From assembly GCF_005222805.1 (NCBI RefSeq), contig NZ_STGC01000005.1, forward strand, positions 1,464,456 through 1,528,455: DNA of 64,000 nt, given 5' to 3'. The translations under genes were made by a program, and so were the position numbers. Shown piece after piece: positions 51,856 through 62,281 of this stretch. How positions within the stretch are numbered: the stretch's first letter is position 1; the number at the start of each line of letters is the position of its first letter. Source of the stretch: Devosia sp. FKR38. Lineage in GTDB: Bacteria; Pseudomonadota; Alphaproteobacteria; Rhizobiales; Devosiaceae. The notes under the pieces are model-generated. The model made no database searches, was not told the origin of the DNA, and saw only the letters and a program-made list of their open reading frames with translations.

Positions 51856-52889
51856 CCCCGCTCGCCGGCCTGGCGCAAGGCGAGCAGGGTCGATGCACTG
51901 GCCAGGATCGCCTCGCGCGCCGGCAGCAAGGGCCGGCCCAGCAGATGCTCGATCTTGTCATGTGCATAGTGCTTTTCGTGGCCAAGATCCTCATAGACCG
52001 TGCGCAGCGGCCCGCCCAGACGTGCCAGCAACCGCACCAGCCAATCGGGCAGGAATGGCGCCAGCACCGGATGATCGGGAAAGGCGCTGCGCAGCAGGCT
52101 GGCGACCTCGGGCATGCGGACATAGTCCGAAGCCACCATATAGCGCTGCCCCACGGCCGCAGGCTTCTGCAGCGCCGCCACATGGGCCGCCGCGACATCG
52201 CGCACATCCACCACCGAAAAGCCGCTGCTCGGCATGGCCGGACCGGTGCCGATCAGCATGGCAGCCAGCATGCCCACCGTGGCGCTGTAATCATCATCCA
52301 GCACGGGCCCGAGGATGGCGCTGGGCAGAATAGTGGTCAGATCCAGCGGCAGTACGCGCGCCAGGGCCCAGGCGGTGCGCTCGGCATTGGTCTTGGCGAT
52401 GTGAAAGGCACTGGGCACCCGCATGCCGGAGAGATTGGTGTAATCGGCCTCGGTGTAGGTGTGCACGCCCGAGCGCTGCCCATGGCCATAGGCCGCCGCA
52501 GCGACCGACGAGGTCATGATCACCCGCCGCACCCCGGCCATGCCGGCAAAGCGCAGCACGCGCTCGGTGCCCCCAACGGCGGCATCCATATATTTCGCCC
52601 GGTCCCGCGGCTCGACACGCAGCACGGGGGCAGCGATATGCATGACCGCATCGACCCGCAGCATGGCCTTGGCCCAGCCATAGTCGAGCAGCAGGTTGAG
52701 TTTGACGAAGCTGAGACGATAGAGCACGTCCTCGCCCAGCTGCGACACCACGGCCCGCCGCACAGCCTCGGCTTTTTCCTCAGACCGTACGCTGCCGCGC
52801 ACCGAATAGCCGGCTCGCAGCAAGGCGATCACGGTCCACTTGCCGACAAACCCGCTCGCGCCGGTCACCAGCACCAAATCTGACGGCAT
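51852..52889 (-). CDS. Extended SDR (dihydroflavonol-reductase-like) with altered catalytic Tyr
   Basis: A 345-residue protein with the NAD(P) motif TGASGFVG at 9-16 and the MTSSVAA strand with Ser. Where the family has YxxSK it reads F-H-I-A-K (Phe162, Lys166), so the catalytic Tyr is replaced. Substrate unknown; the enzyme may be inactive as a classical oxidoreductase or use another residue. The start at 52889 (GGAG six bases upstream) is chosen over an ATG seven codons earlier. It lies just downstream of rplQ. Confidence 0.8.
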   Translation of the reverse strand: MPSDLVLVTGASGFVGKWTVIALLRAGYSVRGSVRSEEKAEAVRRAVVSQLGEDVLYRLSFVKLNLLLDYGWAKAMLRVDAVMHIAAPVLRVEPRDRAKYMDAAVGGTERVLRFAGMAGVRRVIMTSSVAAAAYGHGQRSGVHTYTEADYTNLSGMRVPSAFHIAKTNAERTAWALARVLPLDLTTILPSAILGPVLDDDYSATVGMLAAMLIGTGPAMPSSGFSVVDVRDVAAAHVAALQKPAAVGQRYMVASDYVRMPEVASLLRSAFPDHPVLAPFLPDWLVRLLARLGGPLRTVYEDLGHEKHYAHDKIEHLLGRPLLPAREAILASASTLLALRQAGERG

Positions 52890-52965
52890 CGTCACTCCAG
52901 CCCCAAACACAAAGCGGCCACGGAATGAACCGCAGCCGCCGTGTTAAGTCTATATGAAACCGCTC

Positions 52966-53397
52966 TTATGCGGCTTCGTATTCGTCGTCCTGGTCATCAC
53001 GGACCTGCACCGGGCCGCTGTCGAGGCCCTTGGCATTGACGTCGCGATCAACGAACTCGATCACGGCCATGGGCGCATTGTCGCCATAGCGGAAACCGGC
53101 CTTCAGGATGCGGATATAGCCGCCCTGACGTTCCTTGTAGCGCGGGCCAAGCACGGCGAAGAGCTTGGCAACCTGTGCCTCGTCGCGCATCTGCGCGATG
53201 GCCTGGCGACGCGCATGCAGATCGCCGCGCTTGCCCAGGGTGATCAGCTTCTCGACGATCGGACGCAGGTCCTTGGCCTTGGGAAGCGTGGTGACGATCT
53301 GCTCGTGCTTGATCAGCGCGGCAGACATATTGGCGAACATGGCCTTGCGGTGGCTGGCAGTCCGGCTGAGTTTGCGACCTGAATTACCGTGGCGCAT
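52966..53397 (-). CDS. rplQ: 50S ribosomal protein L17
   Basis: The 143-residue protein starts [20 protein letters not shown], the L17 signature, and has an acidic C-terminal tail. It is last in the ribosomal cluster, 32 bases after rpoA. Confidence 0.97.
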   Translation of the reverse strand: MRHGNSGRKLSRTASHRKAMFANMSAALIKHEQIVTTLPKAKDLRPIVEKLITLGKRGDLHARRQAIAQMRDEAQVAKLFAVLGPRYKERQGGYIRILKAGFRYGDNAPMAVIEFVDRDVNAKGLDSGPVQVRDDQDDEYEAA

Positions 53398-53429
53398 GGT
53401 GGTCTCCTAAAGTGCTTGGCAGCGCGGGA

Positions 53430-54449
53430 TCAATAATGATCTTCGTAGCGCTTGGCGAGGTCATCGATATTCTCGGGTGGCCAGTTGGCAACGTCCATTC
53501 CGAGATGAAGCCCCATCTGTGCCAGGACTTCCTTGATTTCGTTGAGCGACTTGCGGCCGAAATTCGGGGTCCGCAGCATCTCGGCTTCCGTCTTCTGGAT
53601 GAGGTCGCCGATGTAAACGATGTTGTCGTTCTTGAGGCAGTTGGCCGAACGAACCGAAAGTTCGAGCTCGTCGACCTTCTTGAGCAGTGCCGGGTTGAAG
53701 GCCAGTTCGGGAACCGAATCCTGGGCCTTTTCCTTGCTGGGCTCTTCGAAGTTCACAAAGACCGACAGCTGGTCCTGGAGAATGCGCGCGGCATAGGCCA
53801 GCGCATCTTCCGGCGACACAGCGCCATTGGTCTCGATCTGCAGGGTCAGCTTGTCCTTGTCCAGGCTTTCGCCGGCACGGGTCGCATCGACCTTGTAGCT
53901 CACGCGGCGAACCGGGGAAAACAGCGAGTCGACCGGGATATAGCCGATCGGTGCGTCTTCGGGACGGTTCTTGTCGGCAGCGACATAGCCCTTGCCGGTG
54001 TCCACGGTGAACTCGATATTGATCTCGGCGCCGTCGTCGAGATGGCAGATCACCAGCTCGGGGTTCAGCACTTCAATGTCACCGGTGACCTTGATGTCAC
54101 CAGCCGTCACAGCACCCGGACCCTGCTTGGACAGGCCAAGGCGCTTGGGGCCCTCGCCACCCATGCTCAACGCGATTTCCTTCACGTTGAGAACCAGGTC
54201 AGTGATGTCTTCCCGCACGCCCGGAAGCGAGGAGAATTCATGCAGAATGCCGTCAATCTGGATTGCAGTCACTGCCGCGCCCTGAAGCGACGACAGCAGC
54301 ACGCGACGCAGGGCATTACCAAGGGTAAGCCCGTAACCGCGCTCAAGCGGCTCGGCTACGACCGAGGCCACGCGCGCGTTGTCGCTGCCCGAAACAATCT
54401 CCAGCTTGGTCGGCTTGATCAGTTCTTGCCAGTTCCTCTGGATCGTCAC
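53430..54449 (-). CDS. rpoA: RNA polymerase alpha subunit
   Basis: The 339-residue protein has the N-terminal assembly domain ([28 protein letters not shown]) and the C-terminal DNA- and activator-binding domain ([36 protein letters not shown]). It lies between rpsK and rplQ as in most bacteria. A hairpin sits in the gap to rpsK. Confidence 0.98.
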   Translation of the reverse strand: MTIQRNWQELIKPTKLEIVSGSDNARVASVVAEPLERGYGLTLGNALRRVLLSSLQGAAVTAIQIDGILHEFSSLPGVREDITDLVLNVKEIALSMGGEGPKRLGLSKQGPGAVTAGDIKVTGDIEVLNPELVICHLDDGAEINIEFTVDTGKGYVAADKNRPEDAPIGYIPVDSLFSPVRRVSYKVDATRAGESLDKDKLTLQIETNGAVSPEDALAYAARILQDQLSVFVNFEEPSKEKAQDSVPELAFNPALLKKVDELELSVRSANCLKNDNIVYIGDLIQKTEAEMLRTPNFGRKSLNEIKEVLAQMGLHLGMDVANWPPENIDDLAKRYEDHY

Positions 54450-54510
54450 GGTTATGTCCTTTCAAAATCGCGGCCCCAGCCCGAGCCGCTCCGCCGCAAA
54501 CGCAATAAGA

Positions 54511-54537
54511 CTCCCGGCCCATTCAATCGGCCGGGAG
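54511..54537 (-). terminator. Hairpin between rpsK and rpoA
   Basis: A 9-bp stem CTCCCGGCC/GGCCGGGAG with a 9-base loop, followed on the minus strand by U-rich but interrupted TCTTATT. It may reduce or delay read-through into rpoA, or stabilise the mRNA end. Confidence 0.55.
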
Positions 54538-54555
54538 CTCTCTAAACGGTCTAGA

Positions 54556-54948
54556 CTAGACGCGGCGCCGCTTGCGCGGGCGGCAGCCATTGTGCGGGAT
54601 CGAGGTGACGTCGCGGATCGACGTGACGTTGAAGCCAGCAGCCTGCAGGGCGCGAAGCGCCGATTCACGACCCGAGCCGGGACCACGCACTTCGACCTCA
54701 AGGGTCTTCATGCCGTGTTCCTGGGCCTTCTTGGCGCAATCTTCAGCAGCAACCTGCGCTGCATAGGGGGTCGACTTACGCGAGCCCTTGAAACCCATCA
54801 CGCCCGAGGACGACCAGGCAATGGTATTGCCCTGCATGTCCGCAATGGTGATCATGGTGTTGTTGAACGAAGCATTCACGTGGGCGACGCCCGAAATGAT
54901 GTTCTTGCGTTCCTTGCGCTTAACGCGCGCGACTTCAGTCTTAGCCAT
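54556..54948 (-). CDS. rpsK: 30S ribosomal protein S11
   Basis: The 130-residue protein has [18 protein letters not shown] and the basic end [11 protein letters not shown]. It follows rpsM by 78 bases. Confidence 0.98.
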   Translation of the reverse strand: MAKTEVARVKRKERKNIISGVAHVNASFNNTMITIADMQGNTIAWSSSGVMGFKGSRKSTPYAAQVAAEDCAKKAQEHGMKTLEVEVRGPGSGRESALRALQAAGFNVTSIRDVTSIPHNGCRPRKRRRV

Positions 54949-55026
54949 GTACTTCCTCTATTCGATATCAGCGCTGCCGTCAGCAAAGCCCCGGCAGCTA
55001 CATCGAAGAACCCAGAATGCGGGTTC

Positions 55027-55395
55027 TTACTTCTTCTTGCCGGCGATTGCCTTGGCCGGACCCTTGCGGGTGCGGGCATTGGTGTGGGTCCGCTGACCGC
55101 GCACGGGCAGACCGCGACGGTGACGCAGGCCACGATAGTTGCCCAGGTCCATCAGGCGCTTGATGTTCATCGCCACGCCGCGACGCAGATCACCCTCAAC
55201 GACATAGTCGCTGTCGATGGTCTCGCGGATGTTGATGACTTCCGCATCGGTGAGTTCGTTCACACGACGCTCCAGCGGAATGCCAACCTTCTTGCAGATA
55301 TCCTCAGCGAACTTGTCGCCGATCCCATGGATATACTGCAGCGCGATGACAACGCGCTTGTTCGTCGGGATATTGACGCCAGCAATACGAGCCAC
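55027..55395 (-). CDS. rpsM: 30S ribosomal protein S13
   Basis: The 122-residue protein starts [15 protein letters not shown] and has the helix-two-turn-helix and [19 protein letters not shown] tail that contacts the P site. It lies 176 bases downstream of adk, room for its own promoter. Confidence 0.98.
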   Translation of the reverse strand: MARIAGVNIPTNKRVVIALQYIHGIGDKFAEDICKKVGIPLERRVNELTDAEVINIRETIDSDYVVEGDLRRGVAMNIKRLMDLGNYRGLRHRRGLPVRGQRTHTNARTRKGPAKAIAGKKK

Positions 55396-55571
55396 GTCTG
55401 CTCTCCTTCATTCAGCGCGAACCATCACGGCTGGCGCCCTAAAACAACAAGGGACCGGAATTCGACCCCAACTACCTGGAGAACCGAATCCAGCCCAATA
55501 ATCCGTGAGACTGAAGCGGTTCTTTAAGGGCTCGATTCCGCGGAGTCAACCGCCAAGTCAAGCCCGAAATT

Positions 55572-56135
55572 TTACGGAGCGATCGCGGCCTGAATGGCAG
55601 CGGTCACCTGGTCGACCGGCGCCATGCCATCGACCGTCTTCACCAGACCGCGCTGACGGTAGTAGTCCACCAGCGGAGCGGTATCATTCTTGTAGACGTC
55701 CAGACGCTTGCGGATCACTTCCGGATTGTCATCGGGACGATTGCTTTCCTTGGCGCGGTTGATCACGCGGGAAATCAGCACATCGGCGTCGGCCGTCATC
55801 TCGATGACGGCGTCCAGCACCATGCCCTTTTCCTTGAGCATGCCGTCGAGCGCCTCGGCCTGGCCGATGGTGCGCGGAAAGCCATCCAGGATGAACCCGG
55901 CCTTGCAATCCTCAGCGTCCAGGCGCTCCGAAACAATACCGTTGACGATATCGTTCGACACCAGGTCGCCGCGGTCCATCACTTCCTTGGCCGCCAGGCC
56001 AAGCGGGGTGCGATCCTGAATCGCGGCGCGCAGGATATCGCCAGTCGACAGCTGAGGAATGCCATAGGCATCGATCAGAATCTTGGCCTGCGTCCCCTTC
56101 CCCGCTCCCGGCGGTCCGAGCAGTATCAACCTCAT
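55572..56135 (-). CDS. adk: Adenylate kinase (short form)
   Basis: Interconverts ATP, ADP and AMP. The 187-residue protein has the P-loop GPPGAGKGTQ from about residue 7, GFPRTIGQAEALD, and a short LID in place of the zinc-type lid (IEMTADADVLISRVINRAK). It overlaps the secY stop by four bases, the usual secY-adk coupling. Confidence 0.97.
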   Translation of the reverse strand: MRLILLGPPGAGKGTQAKILIDAYGIPQLSTGDILRAAIQDRTPLGLAAKEVMDRGDLVSNDIVNGIVSERLDAEDCKAGFILDGFPRTIGQAEALDGMLKEKGMVLDAVIEMTADADVLISRVINRAKESNRPDDNPEVIRKRLDVYKNDTAPLVDYYRQRGLVKTVDGMAPVDQVTAAIQAAIAP

Positions 56136-57472
56136 CGACGCTTGCCTCCTCCAAGACGGGACTTCTTGACCAGCCCCTCATATTGCTGCGCGATCAGGTG
56201 GCTCTGGATCTGGCTGACTGTGTCGAGCGTGACCGTGACCATGATGAGCAGCGACGTACCGCCAATGAACTGACTGACGGCCAGCTGGTTGTGCACGACC
56301 TCAGGGATCAGTGCCACCACGGTAAGATAGAGCGCGCCGATCACGGTAATGCGAGTCAGCACATAGTCGATATGCGCGGCCGTCCGCTCACCCGGGCGAT
56401 AGCCCGGAATAAAGCCGCCGGAGCGCTTGAGATTGTCCGCCGTCTCGACCGGATTGAACACAATCGCGGTGTAGAAGAACGAGAAGAAGATGATGAAGAA
56501 GGCGAACAGCGCCAGATACAGCGGCTGACCGCGACCCAGCAGAGCCGTCGTCACCTGCAGCCACTCCGGCGCATTGCCCTGGGCCGCAAACGACGCAATG
56601 GTCGCCGGCAGCAGCAGGAGCGAGGAGCCAAAGATCACCGGGATAACACCCGAGGTGTTCAGCTTGAGCGGCAGGTGCGACGTGTCGCCCTGGAACATCT
56701 TGTTGCCGACCTGGCGCTTGGGATACTGGATCAGCAGCCGGCGCTGGGCGCGTTCGAAGAACACGATGCCCGCGATCACCACCAGGGCCAGCAGCAGCAC
56801 GCCAGCGGCAGCCAGCGGCGGCAGCGCTCCCGTACGGCTCAGCTCGAGGGTCTGCACCACGGTGGTGGGCAGATTGGCCACGATGCCGGCAAAGATGATC
56901 AGCGAAATACCATTGCCGACGCCGCGCGAGGTGATCTGCTCACCCAGCCACATCAGGAACATGGTGCCGCCAACCAGCGTGATGACGGTGGAAATGCGGA
57001 AGAACCAACCCGGGTTCAGCACGACGCCCTGGCTGGCTTCCAGGCCAACGGCAATGCCATAGGCCTGCACGGCGCAAAACACCACGGCGAGATAGCGCGT
57101 GTACTGGTTCATCTTGCGACGACCAGCCTCGCCGCCCTCTTTCTTGAGGGCCTCGAGCCGCGGCGATGCGGTAGCAACCACCTGCACCACGATGGACGCG
57201 GTAATATAGGGGATCAGGTTGAGGGCAAAGATCGCCATGCGCTGCACGGCACCGCCGGCGAACATGTTGAACATGCCCAGAATGCCCTGCTGCGACGCCT
57301 CGAAGGTTTGCGCAAAGGCAGCCGGGTCAATGCCGGGGACCGGAATGAAAGTACCCAGACGATAGACAAGCAGCGCGCCCAGTGTGAACCAGATGCGCTG
57401 CTGCAGGGCCTTCGCCTTGGAGAACGTCGAGAAATTGAGATTACGTGCCAGCTGTTCGGCTGCGGACGCCAT
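56132..57472 (-). CDS. secY: Protein translocase subunit SecY
   Basis: The channel of the Sec translocon. The 446-residue protein has ten predicted membrane helices, with RLGTFIPVPGIDP near residue 40, GGxxxR-type plug and loop segments, and the conserved NSGGFIPGYRPGERT-type loop (KRSGGFIPGYRPGE). It is separated from rplO by 129 bases with a strong terminator, so it likely has its own promoter. Confidence 0.97.
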   Translation of the reverse strand: MASAAEQLARNLNFSTFSKAKALQQRIWFTLGALLVYRLGTFIPVPGIDPAAFAQTFEASQQGILGMFNMFAGGAVQRMAIFALNLIPYITASIVVQVVATASPRLEALKKEGGEAGRRKMNQYTRYLAVVFCAVQAYGIAVGLEASQGVVLNPGWFFRISTVITLVGGTMFLMWLGEQITSRGVGNGISLIIFAGIVANLPTTVVQTLELSRTGALPPLAAAGVLLLALVVIAGIVFFERAQRRLLIQYPKRQVGNKMFQGDTSHLPLKLNTSGVIPVIFGSSLLLLPATIASFAAQGNAPEWLQVTTALLGRGQPLYLALFAFFIIFFSFFYTAIVFNPVETADNLKRSGGFIPGYRPGERTAAHIDYVLTRITVIGALYLTVVALIPEVVHNQLAVSQFIGGTSLLIMVTVTLDTVSQIQSHLIAQQYEGLVKKSRLGGGKRR

Positions 57473-57556
57473 GTATCGCTCCCTATGGCTTCAATGCCAG
57501 GTGCGCTCGGAGCGCTTCAGGACGCAGATGCATCTGCATCCCTAACGCAACAAACC

Positions 57557-57592
57557 AAAAAAAGGCGCACCCGACCAGCGGCCGGGTGCGCC
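57557..57592 (-). terminator. Intrinsic terminator between rplO and secY
   Basis: On the minus strand GGCGCACCCG and CGGGTGCGCC form a perfect 10-bp stem with a 9-base loop, followed by seven consecutive U. It lies 10 bases after the rplO stop and about 85 bases before the secY ATG. Confidence 0.88.
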
Positions 57593-57601
57593 AAACCGGA
57601 A

Positions 57602-58102
57602 TTAACCGGCGTATGGGGTCTTCTTCCACGGCGCCTTGGCCGGGATGAGATCGATCTTGCCACCGGCAGCTTCGATAGCAGCAGTTGCACCGGCCGTAGC
57701 GTAGTTGACGTTGAACGTCACCTTCTTGGCGGTGAAGCCAGCCGAACCGATCAGGCGCACGCCGTCCTTGGGACGACGGATGACGCGGGCAGCGATCAGC
57801 GCTGCAGCATCAATGACAGCCTTGGGGTCGAGCTTGCCAGCATCGATATAGGCCTGGAGGCGGTCGATACGGACCTCGTTCCAGTCACCGGGATTGAGCG
57901 CGTTGAAGCCGCGCTTCGGCATACGCATGTGAAGGGGCATCTGGCCGCCTTCAAAGCCGTTGATCGCCACGCCCGAGCGCGCGGTCTGGCCCTTGCCGCC
58001 ACGACCACCGGTCTTGCCCTTGCCGGAGCCGATACCGCGACCGATGCGGATACGGGTCTTGGAGGAACCGGGGTTGTCGCGAAGTTCGTTCAAACGGGTC
58101 AT
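57602..58102 (-). CDS. rplO: 50S ribosomal protein L15
   Basis: The 166-residue protein has the Gly/Lys-rich start RIGRGIGSGKGKTGGRGGKG and the FEGGQMPLHMRMPKRGF block. It follows rpmD by 14 bases. Confidence 0.97.
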   Translation of the reverse strand: MTRLNELRDNPGSSKTRIRIGRGIGSGKGKTGGRGGKGQTARSGVAINGFEGGQMPLHMRMPKRGFNALNPGDWNEVRIDRLQAYIDAGKLDPKAVIDAAALIAARVIRRPKDGVRLIGSAGFTAKKVTFNVNYATAGATAAIEAAGGKIDLIPAKAPWKKTPYAG

Positions 58103-58116
58103 CAGATGGACCTTTC

Positions 58117-58305
58117 TTACTCGCCGACGACGCGGACGAGGTGCGGCAGCTTGTTGATCATGCCGCGCACTTCTGGCGTATCGAGCAGCTCGCGCTGCTT
58201 GTTCATCTTGTTGAGCCCGAGACCGATCAGGGTCGCGCGCTGCACTTTGTCGCGGCGGATCGGCGAACCGATCTGCTCTACGATGAGGGTCTTCTTGTCA
58301 GCCAT
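58117..58305 (-). CDS. rpmD: 50S ribosomal protein L30
   Basis: A 62-residue protein, [20 protein letters not shown] and [19 protein letters not shown], typical of bacterial L30. The start at 58305 gives the family length; an ATG nine codons upstream would overlap rpsE. Confidence 0.95.
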   Translation of the reverse strand: MADKKTLIVEQIGSPIRRDKVQRATLIGLGLNKMNKQRELLDTPEVRGMINKLPHLVRVVGE

Positions 58306-58328
58306 GATGTTTCTCCGGACCTCAGCGA

Positions 58329-58862
58329 TCACGCTTCGACCGCAGTCTCGCCACGGCGAGCCTGCAGTTCGGAAACCTTCAGACCGCGGCGGGATGCAAC
58401 CGACCGTGGGCTATCAACGCGCTTGAGCGCATCGAAGGTAGCACGCACCATGTTGTAGGGGTTGGCAGTGCCCTGCGACTTGGCAACGATATCGTTGATG
58501 CCAAGCGTTTCGAACACGGCGCGCATCGGACCACCGGCGATGATGCCGGTACCGGGAACGGCTGCACGCAGGATGACCTTGCCGGCGCCATGGCGACCCT
58601 GCACATCGTGGTGCAGCGTGCGGGCATCGCGCAGCGGAACGCGGATCATCTGGCGCTTGGCCTGCTCGGTCGCCTTGCGGATTGCTTCTGGAACTTCACG
58701 GGCCTTGCCGTGACCAAAGCCAACACGGCCCTTCTGGTCACCAACAACGACGAGTGCGGCGAAGCCAAACCGACGGCCACCCTTGACCACCTTGGCCACG
58801 CGGTTGATGTGGACCAGGCGATCGACGAATTCGCTTTCGCGCTCTTGAACGTCTCTGCTCAT
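58329..58862 (-). CDS. rpsE: 30S ribosomal protein S5
   Basis: A 177-residue protein with [19 protein letters not shown] and [19 protein letters not shown]. The start [14 protein letters not shown] at 58862 fits the family better than the ATG 20 codons upstream, which would overlap rplR. Confidence 0.97.
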   Translation of the reverse strand: MSRDVQERESEFVDRLVHINRVAKVVKGGRRFGFAALVVVGDQKGRVGFGHGKAREVPEAIRKATEQAKRQMIRVPLRDARTLHHDVQGRHGAGKVILRAAVPGTGIIAGGPMRAVFETLGINDIVAKSQGTANPYNMVRATFDALKRVDSPRSVASRRGLKVSELQARRGETAVEA

Positions 58863-58884
58863 AATTCTCTTTCCTCGCCGTGTT

Positions 58885-59247
58885 CTAGAACTGCAGGCCG
58901 CCCTCACGGGCAGCGTCTGCAAGGGCCTTCACACGGCCGTGATAGATGTACGACCCACGATCAAAGATCACTTCAGCGACGCCGGCCTTGGAACCGCGCT
59001 CGGCGATCAGCTTGCCAATCGCAGCAGCGGCTTCAGCCGTGCCACCGTTCTTGACGGTAGCCTTGATGTCCTTGTCGAGCGTGGACGCAGCGGCCAGCGT
59101 ACGGCCGGTCGTATCGTCGATGATCTGGGCGTAGATATTCTTGTCCGAGCGGAAAACGCTGAGACGGGGACGACCGAAGGCACGAGCCTTGAGCGCCTTG
59201 CGGACACGAGCCTTGCGGCGGTCCGCACCTTTTGCACTGATAGCCAT
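58885..59247 (-). CDS. rplR: 50S ribosomal protein L18
   Basis: The 120-residue protein has [20 protein letters not shown] and the terminal [24 protein letters not shown], the 5S-rRNA-binding L18 pattern. Confidence 0.97.
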   Translation of the reverse strand: MAISAKGADRRKARVRKALKARAFGRPRLSVFRSDKNIYAQIIDDTTGRTLAAASTLDKDIKATVKNGGTAEAAAAIGKLIAERGSKAGVAEVIFDRGSYIYHGRVKALADAAREGGLQF

Positions 59248-59259
59248 TGCAGGCGCTCC

Positions 59260-59793
59260 TTACTTCTTCTTGCCTTCTTTGCGGAAGACGTACTCGCCAG
59301 CATAGCGAACGCCCTTGCCCTTGTAGGGCTCTGGCTTGCGCCATGCGCGAATATCGGCCGCAACCTGGCCAACTTGCTGCTTGTCGATGCCCGTGACGAC
59401 GATTTCGGTCGGAACCGGAACCGCCAGGGTGATTCCCTTGGGGGCTTCGTAGATCACTTCGTGGCTGAAACCAAGCGACAGCTTGACATCCTTGCCCTGC
59501 AGCGCGGCGCGATAGCCCACGCCCTGGATCGCCAGCTTCTTTTCAAAGCCAGCCGAGACGCCGGTGACCATGTTCTGGATCAGTGCACGGGTGGTGCCCC
59601 AGGCAGCGCGCGCAAAGCGCGAGTCATTGGCCGGAGAAACGACCAGGCCTTCGGCCCCGTTCTCGACATTGACCGAATCCATGAGCACGATGCTCAGCTC
59701 ACCCTTGGGGCCCTTTGCGGTAACGGTCCGACCATCGATCGTGACCGTGACGCCGCTCACCGGTGCAACCGGTTTCTTGCCAGTACGTGACAT
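59260..59793 (-). CDS. rplF: 50S ribosomal protein L6
   Basis: The 177-residue protein starts [17 protein letters not shown] and carries the C-terminal [23 protein letters not shown] signature of L6 (residues about 155-177). Confidence 0.97.
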   Translation of the reverse strand: MSRTGKKPVAPVSGVTVTIDGRTVTAKGPKGELSIVLMDSVNVENGAEGLVVSPANDSRFARAAWGTTRALIQNMVTGVSAGFEKKLAIQGVGYRAALQGKDVKLSLGFSHEVIYEAPKGITLAVPVPTEIVVTGIDKQQVGQVAADIRAWRKPEPYKGKGVRYAGEYVFRKEGKKK

Positions 59794-59832
59794 TCTATCT
59801 TCTTTCTTGAGTAGTCGTCTTACCGCGCCGTC

Positions 59833-60231
59833 TTAGAAGACGCGGCAGAGTACCTCACCACCAACATTGGCAGCCTTGGCTTCGTGGTCGGCCATCACAC
59901 CCTTGGGGGTGGAGAGGATCGAAACACCCAGACCGTTGGCAACCTGCGGAATATTCTTCACCGAAGCGTAAACGCGACGGCCGGGACGCGAAACGCGCTC
60001 GATCGTGCGGATGACGGCTTCGTTGTCCGAGTACTTCAGTTCGATTTCATACTCGGAAGCACCGTTCTCGAACTTGGTCTCCGAATAGCCGCGGATGAAA
60101 CCCTCGGACTGGAGAACGTCCAGCACACGACCACGAAGGGTCGAGGCCGGCGTCGAAACGGAATTCTTGCGACGCATCTGGGCGTTGCGGATACGGGTCA
60201 GCATGTCGCCGATGGGATCGGAAAAGCTCAT
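59833..60231 (-). CDS. rpsH: 30S ribosomal protein S8
   Basis: The 132-residue protein starts [19 protein letters not shown] and has [19 protein letters not shown] near the end. Confidence 0.97.
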   Translation of the reverse strand: MSFSDPIGDMLTRIRNAQMRRKNSVSTPASTLRGRVLDVLQSEGFIRGYSETKFENGASEYEIELKYSDNEAVIRTIERVSRPGRRVYASVKNIPQVANGLGVSILSTPKGVMADHEAKAANVGGEVLCRVF

Positions 60232-60243
60232 CTTCGGTTCTCC

Positions 60244-60549
60244 TTACCAGCTCGACTTCACGAGGCCCGGGATCAGCCCCAGGTTGCCCAGCTGACGCAG
60301 CGCAATGCGGCTCAGCTTGAGCTTGCGGTAGAAGCCGCGGGGACGACCCGAGACTTCGCAACGGTTGCGGATGCGCACCTTGGCGGAATTGCGCGGCAGT
60401 TCAGCAAGCTTGAGCTGAGCAGCGAAGCGCTGATCCATCGGGATCGACTGATCCTTGGTCGCAGCCTTCAGAGCGGCACGCTTGCCAGCATACTGCTTGA
60501 CGAGCGCGCGACGCTTTTCATTTTTAACGGTGGAGCTGGTCTTTGCCAT
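60244..60549 (-). CDS. rpsN: 30S ribosomal protein S14 (zinc-free type)
   Basis: The 101-residue protein ends [20 protein letters not shown] then [19 protein letters not shown]. Length and the lack of paired CxxC motifs mark the long zinc-independent S14. Confidence 0.97.
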   Translation of the reverse strand: MAKTSSTVKNEKRRALVKQYAGKRAALKAATKDQSIPMDQRFAAQLKLAELPRNSAKVRIRNRCEVSGRPRGFYRKLKLSRIALRQLGNLGLIPGLVKSSW

Positions 60550-60579
60550 GTCCTGATTCCTTTGCCCTTCCCTATCCGC

Positions 60580-61137
60580 TTACTGGCGGAAGGGGAAGTT
60601 GAATGCCTTCAGCAGCGCACGCGCTTCATCATCGGTCTTGGCCGTCGTGGCAACCACGATGTCCATGCCCCAGATCTGATCGATCTGATCATAATTGATC
60701 TCGGGGAAAATGATGTGTTCCTTGATGCCCATAGCATAGTTGCCACGGCCGTCGAAGGAATTTGCGTTGAGCCCGCGGAAGTCGCGAACGCGCGGCAGAG
60801 CGATGTTCACGAGACGGTCAAGAAACTCGTACATACGAGCCTTGCGCAGCGTCACCTTCACACCCAGGGGCATGTTCTCGCGCACCTTGAAACCGGCGAT
60901 CGACTTGCGAGCATAAGTGATGACGGGCTTCTGGCCAGCAATCTTCTCGAGCTCGGCAGCAGCCGACTTGACCTTCTTGGTGTCGTTGACGGCTTCGCCA
61001 ACGCCCATGTTCAGCACGATCTTGTCCAGACGCGGCAGTTCCATCACGTTCTTGTAGCCGAACTGCTCACGCAGGGCGGCCTTGATCGTGGTGTCATACT
61101 CGGTCCGCAGACGAGGAATGTAAGCGGTCTCAGCCAT
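60580..61137 (-). CDS. rplE: 50S ribosomal protein L5
   Basis: The 185-residue protein has [20 protein letters not shown] and [17 protein letters not shown]. It overlaps rplX by eight bases. Confidence 0.97.
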   Translation of the reverse strand: MAETAYIPRLRTEYDTTIKAALREQFGYKNVMELPRLDKIVLNMGVGEAVNDTKKVKSAAAELEKIAGQKPVITYARKSIAGFKVRENMPLGVKVTLRKARMYEFLDRLVNIALPRVRDFRGLNANSFDGRGNYAMGIKEHIIFPEINYDQIDQIWGMDIVVATTAKTDDEARALLKAFNFPFRQ

Positions 61138-61441
61138 CGATCGAATCTCCGGTCGACTTTGCGACGCGCGTCTTCACGCCGTCCTTGATCTGGAAACCAA
61201 CGCGGGTGGGCTTGCCATCCTTGTCGGCGATCGCGAGGTTGGACAGATGGATCGGCGCTTCCTTGGTGAAGATGCCGGCATCGGTCGACGCGGTCTGCTT
61301 GGTGTGACGCTTGACCAGGTTGATACCCTGGACGAGAGCCTTCGTTTCGGTCGGGATCACCGACAGGACCTGGCCAGTTTTGCCTTTGTCCTTGCCAGCA
61401 AGGACGACGACCTTATCGCCCTTCTTGATCTTGGCAGCCAT
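61130..61441 (-). CDS. rplX: 50S ribosomal protein L24
   Basis: The 103-residue protein starts [20 protein letters not shown], the KOW motif. The open frame continues upstream through rplN in another reading, but the ATG at 61441 matches the family start and abuts rplN by one base. Confidence 0.96.
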   Translation of the reverse strand: MAAKIKKGDKVVVLAGKDKGKTGQVLSVIPTETKALVQGINLVKRHTKQTASTDAGIFTKEAPIHLSNLAIADKDGKPTRVGFQIKDGVKTRVAKSTGDSIDG

Positions 61442-61809
61442 TACAGCACCTCGGGTGCGAGCGAAATGATCTTCATGTGGTTCTTGGCGCGGAGCTCGCG
61501 CGGAACCGGTCCGAAGATGCGGGTGCCGATCGGCTCTTTCTGATTGTTGATCAGAACCGCGGCGTTCTTGTCGAAGCGGATCACCGTGCCATCGGGACGA
61601 CGGATGTCGAACGCGGTACGAACGACCACGGCCTTCATGACCTGGCCCTTCTTGACACGACCACGCGGAATGGCATCCTTGACGGAAACGACGATGATAT
61701 CGCCGACCGAAGCGTACTTGCGGTGCGAACCGCCCAGTACCTTGATGCACATGACACGACGGGCGCCGGAATTGTCGGCGACGTCGAGATTGGACTGCAT
61801 CTGGATCAT
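61441..61809 (-). CDS. rplN: 50S ribosomal protein L14
   Basis: The 122-residue protein starts [20 protein letters not shown] and has [20 protein letters not shown]. The start at 61809 overlaps the rpsQ stop by four bases; the longer upstream frame is antisense-like noise. Confidence 0.97.
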   Translation of the reverse strand: MIQMQSNLDVADNSGARRVMCIKVLGGSHRKYASVGDIIVVSVKDAIPRGRVKKGQVMKAVVVRTAFDIRRPDGTVIRFDKNAAVLINNQKEPIGTRIFGPVPRELRAKNHMKIISLAPEVL

Positions 61810-62063
61810 GACGTCACGCCTTCCTGCTGGGCCGCACCAAGAACCAGCGTCCAGCGCTTGTTCTTGGAAATCGGTGCACATTCCTCGATCCACACGATCT
61901 GACCGACCTTGGCCACGTTGGCCTCATCGTGAGCGTGGTACTTCTTGGACCGGCGCACGGTCTTCTTCATAACCGGATGCGTGAAACGGCGCTCGACGCG
62001 CACCACGACCGTCTTATCATTGGCGTCGGAGACCACAGTCCCCTGCAAAACGCGCTTTGGCAT
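61806..62063 (-). CDS. rpsQ: 30S ribosomal protein S17
   Basis: The 85-residue protein has [20 protein letters not shown] and the [18 protein letters not shown] ending typical of S17. Confidence 0.97.
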   Translation of the reverse strand: MPKRVLQGTVVSDANDKTVVVRVERRFTHPVMKKTVRRSKKYHAHDEANVAKVGQIVWIEECAPISKNKRWTLVLGAAQQEGVTS

Positions 62064-62075
62064 GGTCGCGGCTCC

Positions 62076-62276
62076 TTACTTCGCTGCGTTCTTTTCGGCC
62101 AAGATCGTCTTGATCCGCGCGATATCGCGACGAACCTTCTTGACCTCGGTCGGCTTCTCCAGCTGCTGGGTAGCACGCTGGAAACGCAGATTGAACTGTT
62201 CTTTCTTCAGGTCGACGAGCTGGTCCTTCAGTTCGTCTGCGGTCTTGCTCCGCACATCACTGGCTTTCATGCTCAT
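62076..62276 (-). CDS. rpmC: 50S ribosomal protein L29
   Basis: The 66-residue protein has [20 protein letters not shown] and [14 protein letters not shown], the two-helix L29 that flanks the exit tunnel. The first or third codon may be the start. Confidence 0.96.
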   Translation of the reverse strand: MSMKASDVRSKTADELKDQLVDLKKEQFNLRFQRATQQLEKPTEVKKVRRDIARIKTILAEKNAAK

Positions 62277-62281
62277 CGTCC

